In this document: positions 30,201 to 40,659 of the stretch, piece by piece
Layout: every line of letters starts with the position of its first letter
Position numbering within the stretch: the stretch's first letter is position 1
From: Phymorhynchus buccinoides
Lineage: Eukaryota; Mollusca; Gastropoda; Neogastropoda; Raphitomidae
Direction: 5' to 3'
Assembly (NCBI GenBank): GCA_017654935.2
Contig: CM065710.1
Location: 30,187,956 to 30,251,955 of the forward strand
Length of the DNA: 64,000 nt
Translations under genes and position numbers: made by a program
Notes under the pieces: model-generated
Database searches by the model: none
What the model was told of the DNA's origin: nothing
Seen by the model: only the letters and a program-made list of their open reading frames with translations

Positions 30201-31880
30201 CCCGCTTCTTGGCTGAAGAAGAGTGGCGGGAGTGAGATTGAGCGGAAGAGGACCGTCTTGCGCCATGTCGAGGAGCTCTGGGAACCAGTGGCTTGTGGGC
30301 CACATCGGCGTGACAAGAATCAAGTCCGGGTGCTCTCGGAGACACTTCTCCAACACCCGAGGAATGAGAGCCGTTGGGGGGAAGGCATACATCAGCATGC
30401 CCTTCCAAGGGAACGAGAAGGCGTTCCTGGCAAAGGCCTGAGGGTCCCTGACTGGAGAAACATATAGGTTCAGTCTGGCAGTGAACCTGGTGGCAAAGAG
30501 GTCGAGGAGGGGTTTCCCCCACAGTCTCCACACAGGAGACAAGGCCTGGTGAGCAATGGTCCATTCGGTGGCCAGAATTTGGTCCGAGCGACTCAACTGG
30601 TCCGCCACCACATTGAGTTTGCCCGGAACAAACTCGACCGTGAGGGAGATGTCGAGAGAAAAAGCCCACCGCAGAATCGCCTCCGCCGTCAGGGAGAGTG
30701 AAGCGGACCTTGTGCCTCCCTGACGACGCAGGTAGGACAGGCTGGTGGAATTGTCGCCACAAATCACCACACACCTGCCGTGAAGCCTTGGAGCGAAATG
30801 AAGGAGGGCCAGGCGAATGGCCTCCAGCTCCAGCCAGTTGATGTGACGCTCTGACTCCGCTTCGGTCCATTTCCCAGAGACCTCTTCGGAGTCGAGATGC
30901 GCGCCCCAACCGGTGAGAGAGGCGTCGGTGCAGATGAACAGCTGGGCCCCCAAACGACTGATTGGGACCATACTGTTCATCCACACCGAGTCCGTCCACT
31001 GGGAAACCGAATCCCGGAACCAGGTGCCCAACTGGACCACCTGATCGAAATCCGACTGATCTCGCACTCGAGCAAGGACCTCGCGTTGCAGAGGCCTTTT
31101 GTGAAGGCGACCTAAAGGAAGGAGGCCCGAGACGGACTCCATCTGACCGAGGAGGCACAGAAGCCGTCTGAAGGAGGTGGACTGGGCTGCGAGAAGTTCT
31201 GACACCAAGTTGGAGAGAGACAGAATTCTTTCCGGGGTGGCAGAAACCTGAAACGACTCGGTGTCGAAGATCATGCCCAGGTATTTGAACCGCTGAGAGG
31301 GGACCAAATCCGACTTCTCCTGGTTGATGTTGAAGCCCAGGGCCGTGGAGAGACTGAGAAGGAGCTCCGTTTGTTGGGAGGACAACTGGCGACTCGACGC
31401 AAGCAACAGCCAGTCGTCGAGGTAGACCTTTAACCTCAATCCCCGAGCCCTGGCTAGGGCTGCCATTTCCCTGGTAACCTTGGTGAAGATCCAAGGCGCC
31501 AGGGAAAGGCCGAAAGGGAGGGAATGGAACTGGTAGACAAGGCCTTGCCAAACGAAACGAAGGAACTTGCAACGGCTGGGGTGAATCGACACATGGAAGT
31601 ACGCATCGCGTAAGTCGATGGAGGTGGCCCAGTCTCCCTGACGCACAAAGGCCCTGACGGTGGCCGCCGTTTCCATCTTGAAATGGATCTTCCTTGAAAA
31701 CTTGTTGAGGGGAGACAAGTCCAGAACCGGTCTGAAGCCGCCTGTCTTCTTGGGGACCGTGAAAAGTCGGGAGTAGAAACCCGGACTGGGATCGTTCACG
31801 ATCGTAATCGCGCCCTTCAAGAGAAGGCCCTCCACTTCCTTCTGGAGGATCTCCAAACGGATAGGATCTGCTGGGTGGAG
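30144..31880 (-). CDS. DIRS-2 reverse transcriptase-RNase H
   Basis: Uninterrupted polymerase. RT blocks: SRLFTVPKKTGGFRPV, SIDLRDAYFHVSIHPS, HSLPFGLSLAPWIF and KVYLDDWLLL. Connection: LLPLGRLHKRPLQREV. RNase H: FICTDASLTGWGAHLD, LELEAIRLALLHFAP, ICGDNSTSLSYLRRQG, NVVADQLSRSDQ. The DIRS C-terminal block is WGKPLLDLFATRF...YAFPPTALIPRVLEK...WPTSHWFPE. All catalytic residues I can place are present. The open frame extends upstream to the LTR insertion at 32468; from about 32020 to 31880 it is read out of phase (another frame there gives VVRDGFRF..EPPLS). The gag tail and polymerase are thus joined by a deletion relative to DIRS-1. Confidence 0.87.
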   Translation of the reverse strand, partial: LHPADPIRLEILQKEVEGLLLKGAITIVNDPSPGFYSRLFTVPKKTGGFRPVLDLSPLNKFSRKIHFKMETAATVRAFVRQGDWATSIDLRDAYFHVSIHPSRCKFLRFVWQGLVYQFHSLPFGLSLAPWIFTKVTREMAALARARGLRLKVYLDDWLLLASSRQLSSQQTELLLSLSTALGFNINQEKSDLVPSQRFKYLGMIFDTESFQVSATPERILSLSNLVSELLAAQSTSFRRLLCLLGQMESVSGLLPLGRLHKRPLQREVLARVRDQSDFDQVVQLGTWFRDSVSQWTDSVWMNSMVPISRLGAQLFICTDASLTGWGAHLDSEEVSGKWTEAESERHINWLELEAIRLALLHFAPRLHGRCVVICGDNSTSLSYLRRQGGTRSASLSLTAEAILRWAFSLDISLTVEFVPGKLNVVADQLSRSDQILATEWTIAHQALSPVWRLWGKPLLDLFATRFTARLNLYVSPVRDPQAFARNAFSFPWKGMLMYAFPPTALIPRVLEKCLREHPDLILVTPMWPTSHWFPELLDMAQDGPLPLNLTPATLLQPRSGVGHPCPSRLNLVAWRLSV

Positions 31881-32019
31881 GGAAAGAGACAGGGGACAGA
31901 GACAGCGGGGGTTCCCGATCGAACTGGAACCGAAACCCGTCCCGCACAACTCCGAGAATCCAAGCATTTCCCACAAGCTTGTGCCAAGCGGGATACGCCT
32001 GAACCGAGCAGAGCGAGAT

Positions 32020-32468
32020 TCTGCGGCTTGCTTGGCTTGCTTGAAGAGCAGAGCCATCATGGCCTCCTGGCTGTCCTGAGCCTTGCGCTCCGAAGACAGC
32101 TTGATCACCGAGCCGAGAGCTTCGTCCCCAAAGAGGCCCGAGAAGGGGAGAGGAAGAGAACGGAGCTGTTCTTTTTCCCTCACCGAGAGGGTCTTAGCTT
32201 TCGCGAGAAAGTTGTCCCTGGCGATAGCGGAAGTTTGGACCTTGACGGCGGCCAAAACGTCCGTAAGACTCTGGAGAGCCTCACCGAGAGCGGCGAGAGA
32301 GACTCCCACGACCGGTTCGTCGACCTGCTCGAACAGGCGGAAGTCCAACGGGGACCGTGAGGGAGCAGAGCTCCCCAGGGAGTCCGAGGCAGTTTGAGCG
32401 AGAGAACTCGCTACACCGCAGCCTCTGAGAGCGTCTGAGAGGGCTGCTTCGAGATTCTTGAAGGAGGA
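32020..32468 (-). pseudogene. DIRS-2 gag, 3' part (after the LTR insertion)
   Basis: Reading continues from the insertion site as SFKNLEAALSDALRGCGVAS, then DFRLFEQVDEPVVGVSLAAL and LRSLPLPFSGLFGDEALGS. It aligns with DIRS-1 gag (LSDTLRSCGVVASLHSS; LRSLPLPHKGVFGTSLLEKS). The Arg/Gly-rich tail of DIRS-1 gag is absent. Confidence 0.8.
32464..32468. repeat. Target site duplication GAGGA, left copy
   Basis: GAGGA lies immediately before the 5' LTR (TGTGACG...) and again immediately after the 3' LTR (...CGTCACA) at 38450-38454. Confidence 0.93.
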
Positions 32469-34225
32469 TGTGACGTAAGTGTCCCGCGCGACCCACTTTC
32501 TTTATTTCTTATCTACACCCCCCCCCCCCCCCTTCTCCCCTCCCCCCCCTCGCCTTTACATTTCTCTGTCCAGCCGCCACGTTAATTGCCCCGCTGCTTC
32601 AAACGAACGCCGCGGAAGGGCGTTATCTCTTTCTCCCTGGTCAGCACGTACCATCTACCGAGGTTATCTCCCTTCATCCCCCCCCCCCCCCCCCCCCCCC
32701 CCCTTTCTACCGTCACATCACAAGAAAGTGACCACCACAGTCGGCCCCTTTCAACCCCTTCCTTTCTGAGCACGAGAAAGATTTGAATGTCGGCACGTGA
32801 TAAGGATGTAATAGGCGCGTGATTGCTCGGTACATTTAGAACAGCAATCTTGTGACGTATGGACTGTAATACACCAATAGCAGGCTTTCATTGTTTGAAA
32901 GTGAAGGCTATAATTGGAGTGGTGAGAAAAAGTTGTCACACAAGATGCTGAAACGTAGCTAGAGCAACACTCACAACCAGTCATCATAAGCCCACTAGTA
33001 AGTATTATTGATGGCAGGTGATTGAGATCTTGTGTGTTTGACTCTAGTTTTGATCTAGATCCTATGTTCAATGATGAATAAGGAGTAGATAGATATGTTA
33101 TAGAAAAGAAGTGGTAAACATTCTATTCTATTTATGTGCACTGATTATTTGTGTGTGTGTGTGTTTTTGACTTGAACACTTTTGGTACCAGAACCGGAGT
33201 TTATGCCTACTAACCCTTTTGTCTATTTTTAGTAGGAAACCTATGGGCCGCAATCTTGCACTATTTTTTAGTAGGAAACCTATGGGCCGCAATCTTGCAC
33301 TTTATGATACCATTCCTTTCCAGGTGTTGGATGGAGAGTGATGATGGATTGATCACCTTTTATGTTTTACTGATCTCAGTTTGTTAACTGAAATTCAGTT
33401 TATTTATTAACTACATGTAGTGCTATTGTACAAGGGAAGCCTTCAAGCCGGTTGGGATTCACTAATTCCCTGCCGACTGAAGCCCCTTGTCTCTAAGCCA
33501 TAGAGATCTACATCCACCTTCTCCTGTGATTATCAGCAGGGCATCGTGGGCCGGACGATCACCCCGGACTCCACCAAGCACCAAGACGGGTCCGTCGCCA
33601 AGACAACCTGCACCCAGAATCCGCGAGGAGACCACGCCTGAACCGTGCCATCCCGCGAAGCCGTAACCGGAACGACTGGGAGCTACTCTCACCTGACGAG
33701 CAAGCCCAGAACTTCAAACAGCTAAGTCTACCTGACTGCGCCAATCATTTGAACTTTCCTACGGACAATAAACATAATTAGTAACCCTTCCGGCATGGGG
33801 CGAACCTTATAGAAAGACAAAAGTCTTGTGAATCCTTTCGGATTTCATTGTGTTTTTTTAACCATATTTTGTTTTGGCGCCATTGAGCTGCTTTATTATT
33901 ATTGTTGCATAATCTTATGCAGATTTTGGGAGTAAATAAAATACAAGTGTCAAATAATCCTGAACCCTTTGGTCAGACTGATGAGAGTGGGAGTCTTGTA
34001 ATTTCATGTAAAACCCTACTTCTCTCTGTCTGCCATTTAGAGCAATTCAACCACTTGTATTTCTTACAACCATACGAGCCAGAACCCGGGCACAAATATA
34101 AATTTATTAGATGAAAAGGGGCCGGGAAAGTTGCTCATCTCCCATACCCTAGAGAAGTGGGCTAAAGGCAAATTATCTAAAGTCTTCCCTAGAGACTTAG
34201 CCTTTTAACCCATTACCTCGTCACA
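32469..34225 (+). repeat. 5' LTR, 1757 bp
   Basis: Starts TGTGACGTAAGTG and ends CCTCGTCACA. Contains poly-C tracts, an internal 37-bp tandem duplication around 33230-33300 ('aaacctatgggccgcaatct' twice) and a possible polyadenylation signal 'aataaa' near 33935. It is about 130 bp longer than the 3' LTR near its end (about 34017-34150). Confidence 0.93.
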
Positions 34226-34231
34226 TCTAAT

Positions 34232-34251
34232 TGGGGGCTCGCGTCCGGGAT
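34232..34251 (+). promoter_or_regulatory. Primer-binding site resembling tRNA-Pro
   Basis: Six bases after the 5' LTR lies TGGGGGCTCGCGTCCGGGAT. This matches the 18-nt tRNA-Pro primer site known from some retroviruses except for an inserted CG. tRNA priming is established for LTR elements; whether this version pairs well is inference. Confidence 0.7.
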
Positions 34252-34498
34252 ATTTTTTTTCATAAAGTCTAACAAATTTCAATTCAAACTGTAGTTCCTT
34301 TTCAAAAACTTATCTTGTGTCCACTGGGAAAGTTATTGTGATTTGGTTCACTGTGTTTTGATTTGATTTGTTTGAATGCTATTTATGACTTTATTTTGAT
34401 GTGCATGCTATTTCTGTTTATGCTGAAATAGTTAAGTGTTGTTTGATACATTCAACTCAGCAGCTTTGTTTTTATTTTGAATAGTTGTATTTACAACC

Positions 34499-36742
34499 AT
34501 GGCTGAGATTGTTAAACTTAGGAGGGAGCTTAAAGAATGGGGAGAATCTCTAGGATTGTCAGGCCAAGAGTTAGCAAATTTTGTCATATCTGAATATGAC
34601 AAAGAGAGAAAGGCTCGCGAGGAGGCCGAGAAAGACAAACAGAGAGCTCATGAGGCTCAAGAGGCTGACAAAAAGTCCGCGAGGAGGCTGAGAAAGACAA
34701 GGCTCAAGAGAGCTCATGAGGCTCAAGAGGCAGATAAAGATCGCGACGCTCAAGAGCAAATCCGTACTCATGAGTTAAGGCAGAGACAACTAGTGCAGGA
34801 TGCCAAAAATAAAGAACTCGAACTTGAGGCCACTGAGCGAGAAAAGGCGCGAGACCATGAGCTAGCTATGAAGCAGCTTGAAAACTCAGCAGACTCTGAG
34901 ACTGCTGCCCCTCAAAATTTTCCCCCTCCCATTCATACCTCAGCCATGACCTTCACATTGGAGGCATTCAATGAGGCAACAGAGTCTATCGATGCATTCC
35001 TCGATAGATTTGAAAGACTGGCCCAGGAATTTGAGCTTGCTCCGGAAAAGTACAACCTCAAGCTTGCCCAAAGTCTCAGGGGTGTGGCTTATGAGGTGTA
35101 CAGTAAACTTCCGTCAAGCCAAATTACCGACTACCCAGCTTTGAAAGAAGCCCTGCTCAACAGATACGAGTTGACAGCGGACGCCTACCGGAAAAAGTTC
35201 CGGTCAACCAGAAAAGGTAGGGGAGAGTCCTATGCCCAATTTTCAGATAGACTGGGGAACTATCTGACAAAATGGGTGTCCCTTTCTGCAAAATCAGAGT
35301 CCTATGAGGATCTCCGGGAACTGATGGTTTGCGAGCAGCTGCGCGAAACCATGTCCCCAGAGTTACGCACCTTTACTGCCGAACAAGGTGCCACAACTCT
35401 GGCTGACCTCATCCAGCTAAGTGATAGGTACACTCTAGCCCATGATGAACCTAGCGCCCCTAAAAGGCCAAAACTACAGCAAGTAGTTGGGTCCACTGCT
35501 TCACAGCAGAGCAGGTTTAACCCCAACTCCAAAAGTGGGTCAAACGGTTCTACCCATGAACGACAACCACTGGGACAACCCTTATTCTGCTCATACTGCA
35601 AGTCGAACACCCACAATCGGGATGACTGCAGGAAACTTGCTTACAAGCGGCAAAATGTTGCAACTATGCAAGTCGTCTCGACTTCGCAGAATTGCACAAA
35701 CCCCTCCCCAGTACAGTGTCCAGGCACACCGTCAGTCGTTGGACAGGCGACTGTCAACAACATCCCTGTTCAGTGTCTCTATGACACTGGACTGTCATGC
35801 GACGCCATTGTCTGCGGATCCTTAGTCCCCGCGTCAGCATACACGGGAGACTTCATCTCTCTGCAAGGCCCTGATGCTGCAATCCCCCCATCCACTTTGC
35901 CAGTCGCCATAATCAATGTCGACACCAGATATGTTAAGGGACCCATCAAGGCAGTGCTCATGGACAGTCCTGTCTATGACCTCATACTGGGATCACAGTA
36001 TGTGTTTTTAGGGCACCCCTCTCAACCTGCTATTGTTTCAGCAGCATTCCCTTCTCCCCAATCCACAAACCAACTCCCTCCCTCCTTCCCAAAGAGCAAA
36101 TCTCCCTCAGCAGGGAAGAAACCTCTCAACGCGGCAAACCAAATTGCCGCGCGAGCCAATCCAGATTGTCCCAAGTCCCCAAGTCCGCCACAACTTGGAA
36201 AATCCTTCCCAAGGAATGTCCGCCTAACGACCCAAGACCACTCGCCACAGGTACCTCAGGTGAAAGGCAGCACTGTACCCGCAAACACCCACCGAAGGTA
36301 CTATCGGGACAGGCCGCCGCACGTACAGCCGTCACCTACCCCTCCCTTTCAGCGAGTGGCAGTCGACTTGGTCGGGCCTCTACCTCAACGGAAGAAGAAA
36401 TTCCGGTATATAGTCACCGTGGTCGACATATGTACCATGCAGTGCGATGCCGCCCCAATCTCCTCACTTGATGCTAGCCAGATAGCCGCGGCACTCAAAG
36501 CCATTTTCGCCCGAATCGGCCTACCAAACCACATCATCAGCAATGATGAATCCAGGCTAAAGGGGAAACTCAGGCAAGAGGTGTTTGCTATTCTGCAATC
36601 AACCTTGGGACAACTCAACACAGGATTGCCGCACCAACCTCAGTCGGAATCCATTCCACTGATCTCTAACCCACCTGCTCCTTTGAACTCTGTGTTGCGA
36701 CCAGATGTTCCACCATTCCAGCCGACCCAGTCTCCCCACTAA
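34499..36742 (+). CDS. LTR element polyprotein: gag, protease and integrase remnant, 747 aa
   Basis: One open frame. Residues about 1-125 form a charged coiled coil (KEWGESLGLSGQELANFVI, then repeats of RAHEAQEAD). About 145-305 resembles the gag/SCAN-like capsid fold (AFNEATESIDAFLDRFERLA; YAQFSDRLGNYLTKW). About 363-376 is a CCHC knuckle (C-x2-C-x4-H-x4-C). Near 425 is an aspartic protease motif LYDTGLSCD with a later DLILGSQYV. From about 616 comes an integrase core fragment (FQRVAVDLVGPLP; YIVTVVDICTM; GLPNHIISND). RT and RNase H, normally between, are missing with the frame kept. The second integrase Asp region is altered, so integrase activity is unlikely. Gag may still assemble. Confidence 0.85.
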   Translation: MAEIVKLRRELKEWGESLGLSGQELANFVISEYDKERKAREEAEKDKQRAHEAQEADKKSARRLRKTRLKRAHEAQEADKDRDAQEQIRTHELRQRQLVQDAKNKELELEATEREKARDHELAMKQLENSADSETAAPQNFPPPIHTSAMTFTLEAFNEATESIDAFLDRFERLAQEFELAPEKYNLKLAQSLRGVAYEVYSKLPSSQITDYPALKEALLNRYELTADAYRKKFRSTRKGRGESYAQFSDRLGNYLTKWVSLSAKSESYEDLRELMVCEQLRETMSPELRTFTAEQGATTLADLIQLSDRYTLAHDEPSAPKRPKLQQVVGSTASQQSRFNPNSKSGSNGSTHERQPLGQPLFCSYCKSNTHNRDDCRKLAYKRQNVATMQVVSTSQNCTNPSPVQCPGTPSVVGQATVNNIPVQCLYDTGLSCDAIVCGSLVPASAYTGDFISLQGPDAAIPPSTLPVAIINVDTRYVKGPIKAVLMDSPVYDLILGSQYVFLGHPSQPAIVSAAFPSPQSTNQLPPSFPKSKSPSAGKKPLNAANQIAARANPDCPKSPSPPQLGKSFPRNVRLTTQDHSPQVPQVKGSTVPANTHRRYYRDRPPHVQPSPTPPFQRVAVDLVGPLPQRKKKFRYIVTVVDICTMQCDAAPISSLDASQIAAALKAIFARIGLPNHIISNDESRLKGKLRQEVFAILQSTLGQLNTGLPHQPQSESIPLISNPPAPLNSVLRPDVPPFQPTQSPH

Positions 36743-36826
36743 TTTGTCCCTGTCGCCCAAGTCGAAAGTGGAGTCGGCGTTCCACAGGAAGATTCCGGTA
36801 CCAGAATCTTTTCTTCGGGGGGCCTC

Positions 36827-38449
36827 TGTGACGTAAGTGTCCCGCGCGACCCACTTTCTTTATTTCTTATCTACACCCCCCCCCCCCCCCTTCTCCCCTC
36901 CCCCCCCTCGCCTTTACATTTCTCTGTCCAGCCGCCACGTTAATTGCCCCGCTGCTTCAAACGAACGCCGCGGAAGGGCGTTATCTCTTTCTCCCTGGTC
37001 AGCACGTACCATCTACCGAGGTTATCTCCCTTCCCTTCATCCCCCCCCCCCCCCCCCTTTCTACCGTCACATCACAAGAAAGTGACCACCACAGTCGGCC
37101 CCTTTCAACCCCTTCCTTTCTGAGCACGAGAAAGATTTGAATGTCGGCACGTGATAAGGATGTAATAGGCGCGTGATTGTTCGGTACATTTAGAACAGCA
37201 ATCTTGTGACGTGTGGACTGTAATACACCAATAGCAGGCTTTCATTGTTTGAAAGTGAAGGCTATAATTGGAGTGGTGAGAAAAAGTTGTCACACAAGAT
37301 GCTGAAACGTAGCTAGAGCAACACTCACAACCAGTCATCATAAGCCCACTAGTAAGTATTATTGATGGCAGGTGATTGAGATCTTGTGTGTTTGACTCTA
37401 GTTTTGATCTAGATCCTATGTTCAATGATGAATAAGGAGTAGATAGATATGTTATAGAAAAGAAGTGGTAAACATTCTATTCTATTTATGTGCACTGATT
37501 ATTTGTGTGTGTGTGTGTTTTTGACTTGAACACTTTTGGTACCAGAACCGGAGTTTATGCCTACTAACCCTTTTGTCTATTTTTAGTAGGAAACCTATGG
37601 GCCGCAATCTTGCACTATTTTTTAGTAGGAAACCTATGGGCCGCAATCTTGCACTTTATGATACCATTCCTTTCCAGGTGTTGGATGGAGAGTGATGATG
37701 GATTGATCACCTTTTATGTTTTACTGATCTCAGTTTGTTAACTGAAATTCAGTTTATTTATTAACTACATGTAGTGCTATTGTACAAGGGAAGCCTTCAA
37801 GCCGGTTGGGATTCACTAATTCCCTGCCGACTGAAGCCCCTTGTCTCTAAGCCATAGAGATCTACATCCACCTTCTCCTGTGATTATCAGCAGGGCATCG
37901 TGGGCCGGACGATCACCCCGGACTCCACCACGCACCAAGACGGGTCCGTCGCCAAGACAACCTGCACCCAGAATCCGCGAGGAGACCACGCTTGAACCGT
38001 GCCATCCCGCGAAGCCGTAATAGGAACGACTGGGAGCTACTCTCACCTGACGAGCAAGCCCAGAACTTCAAACAGCTAAGTCTACCTGACTGCGCCAATC
38101 ATTTGAACTTTCCTACGGACAATAAACATAATTAGTAACCCTTCCGGCATGGGGCGAACCTTATAGAAAGACAAAAGTCTTGTGAATCCTTTCGGATTTC
38201 ATTGTGTTTTAACCATATTTTGTTTTGGCGCCATTGAGCTGCTTTATTATTATTGTTGCATAATCTTATGCAGATTTTGGGAGTAAATAAAATACAAGTG
38301 TCAAATAATCCTGAACCCTTTGGTCAGACTGATGAGAGTGGGAGTCTTGTAATTTTCATGTAAAAACCTACTTCTCTGAAGTGGGCTAAAGGCAAATTAT
38401 CTAAAGTCTTCCCTAGAGACTTAGCCTTTTAACCCATTACCTCGTCACA
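36827..38449 (+). repeat. 3' LTR, 1623 bp
   Basis: Near-identical to the 5' LTR. Differences seen include an extra 'ccctt' near 37030, shorter poly-C, a handful of substitutions and loss of about 130 bp near 38368. It is preceded by 'cttcggggggcctc', the presumed second-strand primer region. Confidence 0.93.
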
Positions 38450-40201
38450 GAGGAGCCCTTGATGGTGAAAGAGGAACAGTTTTCCTCACATCTGAGCCTG
38501 TCGCTCTCTACCTTCGAGGGCTTTGAGGAGCGAGCAAAAGGGAGATAGTCTGCATGGAGACCGAGAACCGTCCGGAAAGTGGGAGCCAGGAAAGAGCCGG
38601 AGGACGAAGACTCTTCACGGCTGCGCACAGAGCGGCCTTGCGTGTAGTGACTGTCGTCCGCCAGCCTACCTGTACGTAGGGATTCCTCCGCACGGAGAAT
38701 CGACTCCTGGAGACATGAAGGAGGCTGTAGGAACAGGTGGTCTTTCCCTTGCCGGAAAGAACCAGCCGACTGGCCTGTGGCCGAGGCCGAGACGCGAGCG
38801 GCGAGGCGGACCACATCTGGGCACGCATCGCCGATCACGTCCAGGAGGCCTTGATTGGAAGAGTCCCGCACCAATGGAGGGTCATCGGGAGAAGTTGGTG
38901 GAGGGAGGTTGCGGAAAGATTCCATGATGGCTTTGAGAAGACGAGGGTCAAAGGGCGGAGGGGAACGTGTCGGAGACCAAGAGGCCTCCGATGATCCGTG
39001 GTCCATAGGTGAACCTGGCCGTGAGAGGCCGTGATCACGTTCCCCGTCCGAAGACCGAGGAGAGAGGCCTCCATCCTGCCCGCGGACCGGGGAGCCAGGG
39101 AGGCCGCGGCCTCCCCGGTGACCCGCCGGGGGAGGCCCATCCTGACCACGGCCTGGAGTGCCGAGGGGACCGAGGCCTACTTGGCCACGGACCCCGAGGC
39201 CTCCTACCGGGAGAGGCCCGGGCCTAAAGGAGGCCCGGTGGGGGAGGCCTGAGGAAGGGGGCGAGGCCGAGCGGGGCCGCTTGCCGCCACGGTCGGCCGA
39301 CCGGGGGCTACGGTGGCCCGCTTGACGGTAGGCCGCTCTGGCGGGGAGGCCTTCGTCCACCGGCTCCGGGTCCATCCGGAGCCGAGGTGAGGGGCCTCCT
39401 GGCCTGGAATATACTCGACCGGTGTCCCCACCGCCGGGGGGATCACCGGGAGAAACTCTCGGACCGAGGCCTGCGGCCAAGGCGAAGCGGCCGAGAGTTG
39501 CACCAACCACACCGTCGGAGATTTTCCGACCGTGCGGCGGTGTTAGCCGATAGGCCTCGAGGTCCCCGGCCGGGGAGGTGTCGAGAGGCCTACGGCCTTC
39601 CGGGCTCGAGTTCCCTTCGAGATCACCGGGATGTCTGCCCGAGGCCCCAGTCAAAAGACCTCGACCGGTGGTCGGAAGGGGACCTCCTTCGCCCTCTCTC
39701 CAACACTGGGTCGGAGAGGGAGGGGAAACCAGGCGGGGCCCCGAGTGCAAACTTGCCACTCGGGGCGACAGACATGCGCGGATGCGACTTATCCAACGAA
39801 GGTGTAGTAGACGTCCGTGTAGAAGTGGTGGCCTTGGTGGAGAGAGGCCTCCTGTTAGAACAGAAAGGCACAACAGAACCGAAAGACGAACTGGGCCGAG
39901 AGGCCTTACACTTAGGAGGTGTGAACTTGAAACCCGACGAGTCAAGTTGCTGGATAAAAGAATCCAGGACCGAAGTAGAGACTGACGACACCGGGGCCGA
40001 GGAGGCCTTAGGAGGCCTAGACGGAGAAGACTGAGTGTGAGAGCGCTTAGACTTCGATTTGTGAGAAACTGAACGGATAGAATTATCCGAGGAATCCTTA
40101 GGACAGAAACGGCCTGCTTCATCCCTAGGAAGAGGAGAACGGACCACGGGGTCAGGTTGAACTTTTTGAGAAAGACTAGAGTTTGTGCCTGAAGTGGCCA
40201 T
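38450..40201 (-). pseudogene. DIRS-2 gag, 5' part (frameshifted, cut by the LTR insertion)
   Basis: The start is ATG at 40201 (MATSGTNSSLSQKVQPDP). This frame closes at 39623; a second frame then carries on to the insertion at 38450, so a frameshift lies somewhere near 39.6-39.75 kb. The later part has Gly/Pro/Arg-rich low complexity with many 'ggcctc' motifs, then a region aligning with DIRS-1 gag (LQESILRAEESLRTGRLADD). Recognised as gag from its position after the left terminus and from its C-terminal continuation at 32468. Confidence 0.75.
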
Positions 40202-40529
40202 AGCACGTGCGTGCGCGCGTGCACTGGGGCACGCCGAGTGAGCGACTCGAATAGAAAATTCGATAACTAAAGTTCTAGAGAAGCTAGAACCTCCAAAGCT
40301 GAGACAATCGAGACTCAGATACACCCTAGAACCGAAGATAGACAGGAAGAGGAACGAACCCACCTAGTTATTGAGTGAGAGGAACCAAAAGTCAGAGTGC
40401 TGGTAGCCCAGGTCTTGCCATGAACGCTGGAAAATTGTAATGGCGGAAGTAGGCGCTCATTGGCCTAGCCACTGCTAGACCGGCAAGGGGGGATCACTCC
40501 CGCCCCTCATCCGGCTAGGGGTCAAGGCC

Positions 40530-40632
40530 AGAGGCCTACTTTCGTTTTTCTATATGCTATGGTATAGCTCCAGGTCGCTTAACGCTAATGCAGTTGTTTC
40601 AGGTGTTGGTACAGTATGGTTAAAGTAGATTG
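40530..40632 (-). repeat. DIRS-2 left inverted terminal repeat
   Basis: The inverse complement matches 28555-28625 imperfectly ('aactgcattagc', 'acctgga', 'aacgaaagt'), ending 'gttggtacagtatgg'. It is more diverged than the DIRS-1 pair. Confidence 0.75.
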
Positions 40633-40659
40633 TTCAATTAACAACACGCACCACGAAAT

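Larger units (their letters stand above)
32469..38449 (+). mobile_element. Non-autonomous LTR retrotransposon nested in DIRS-2 gag
   Basis: Element of 5981 bp with long LTRs (32469-34225 and 36827-38449), a primer-binding site just after the 5' LTR, one internal open frame (34499-36742) and a 5-bp target duplication (GAGGA). Its orientation is opposite to DIRS-2 and gene A. The internal region is only 2.6 kb and lacks reverse transcriptase and RNase H, so it depends on other elements. LTR termini are TGTGACG...CGTCACA, an imperfect inverted repeat. LTRs differ by few substitutions plus a ~130-bp deletion in the 3' LTR, pointing to a fairly recent insertion. The protease and integrase remnants suggest Ty3/gypsy-type ancestry. 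Confidence 0.92.
28503..40632 (-). mobile_element. DIRS-2: DIRS retrotransposon in gene A intron 1, interrupted by an LTR element
   Basis: Second DIRS element, minus strand, about 6.15 kb without the nested insert (32469-38449). The right end at 28503-28800 carries the inverted tip pair 'attaatcctactatctatt' and its complement, then the internal complementary region (28800-28870). The left end at 40530-40632 is a diverged inverse copy ('gttggtacagtatgg', 'aaagtagattg'). Coding order is gag (40201 down, split by the LTR element), RT-RNase H (to 30144), recombinase (to 29087). The recombinase has one frameshift, and gag is shifted and interrupted, so it is inactive, but RT-RNase H is open throughout. 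Diverged from DIRS-1. Confidence 0.9.

Noticed and set aside
29911..31974. 687-aa open frame overlapping DIRS-2 RT-RNase H
   Set aside because: It is mostly an out-of-frame shadow of the polymerase. Only its last ~110 residues (recombinase N-terminus) and its first ~30 (RT lead-in) are meaningful.
38523..40034. Plus-strand open frames in DIRS-2 gag (for example 39387-40034)
   Set aside because: They are GC-rich antisense shadows of gag with no recognisable domain.
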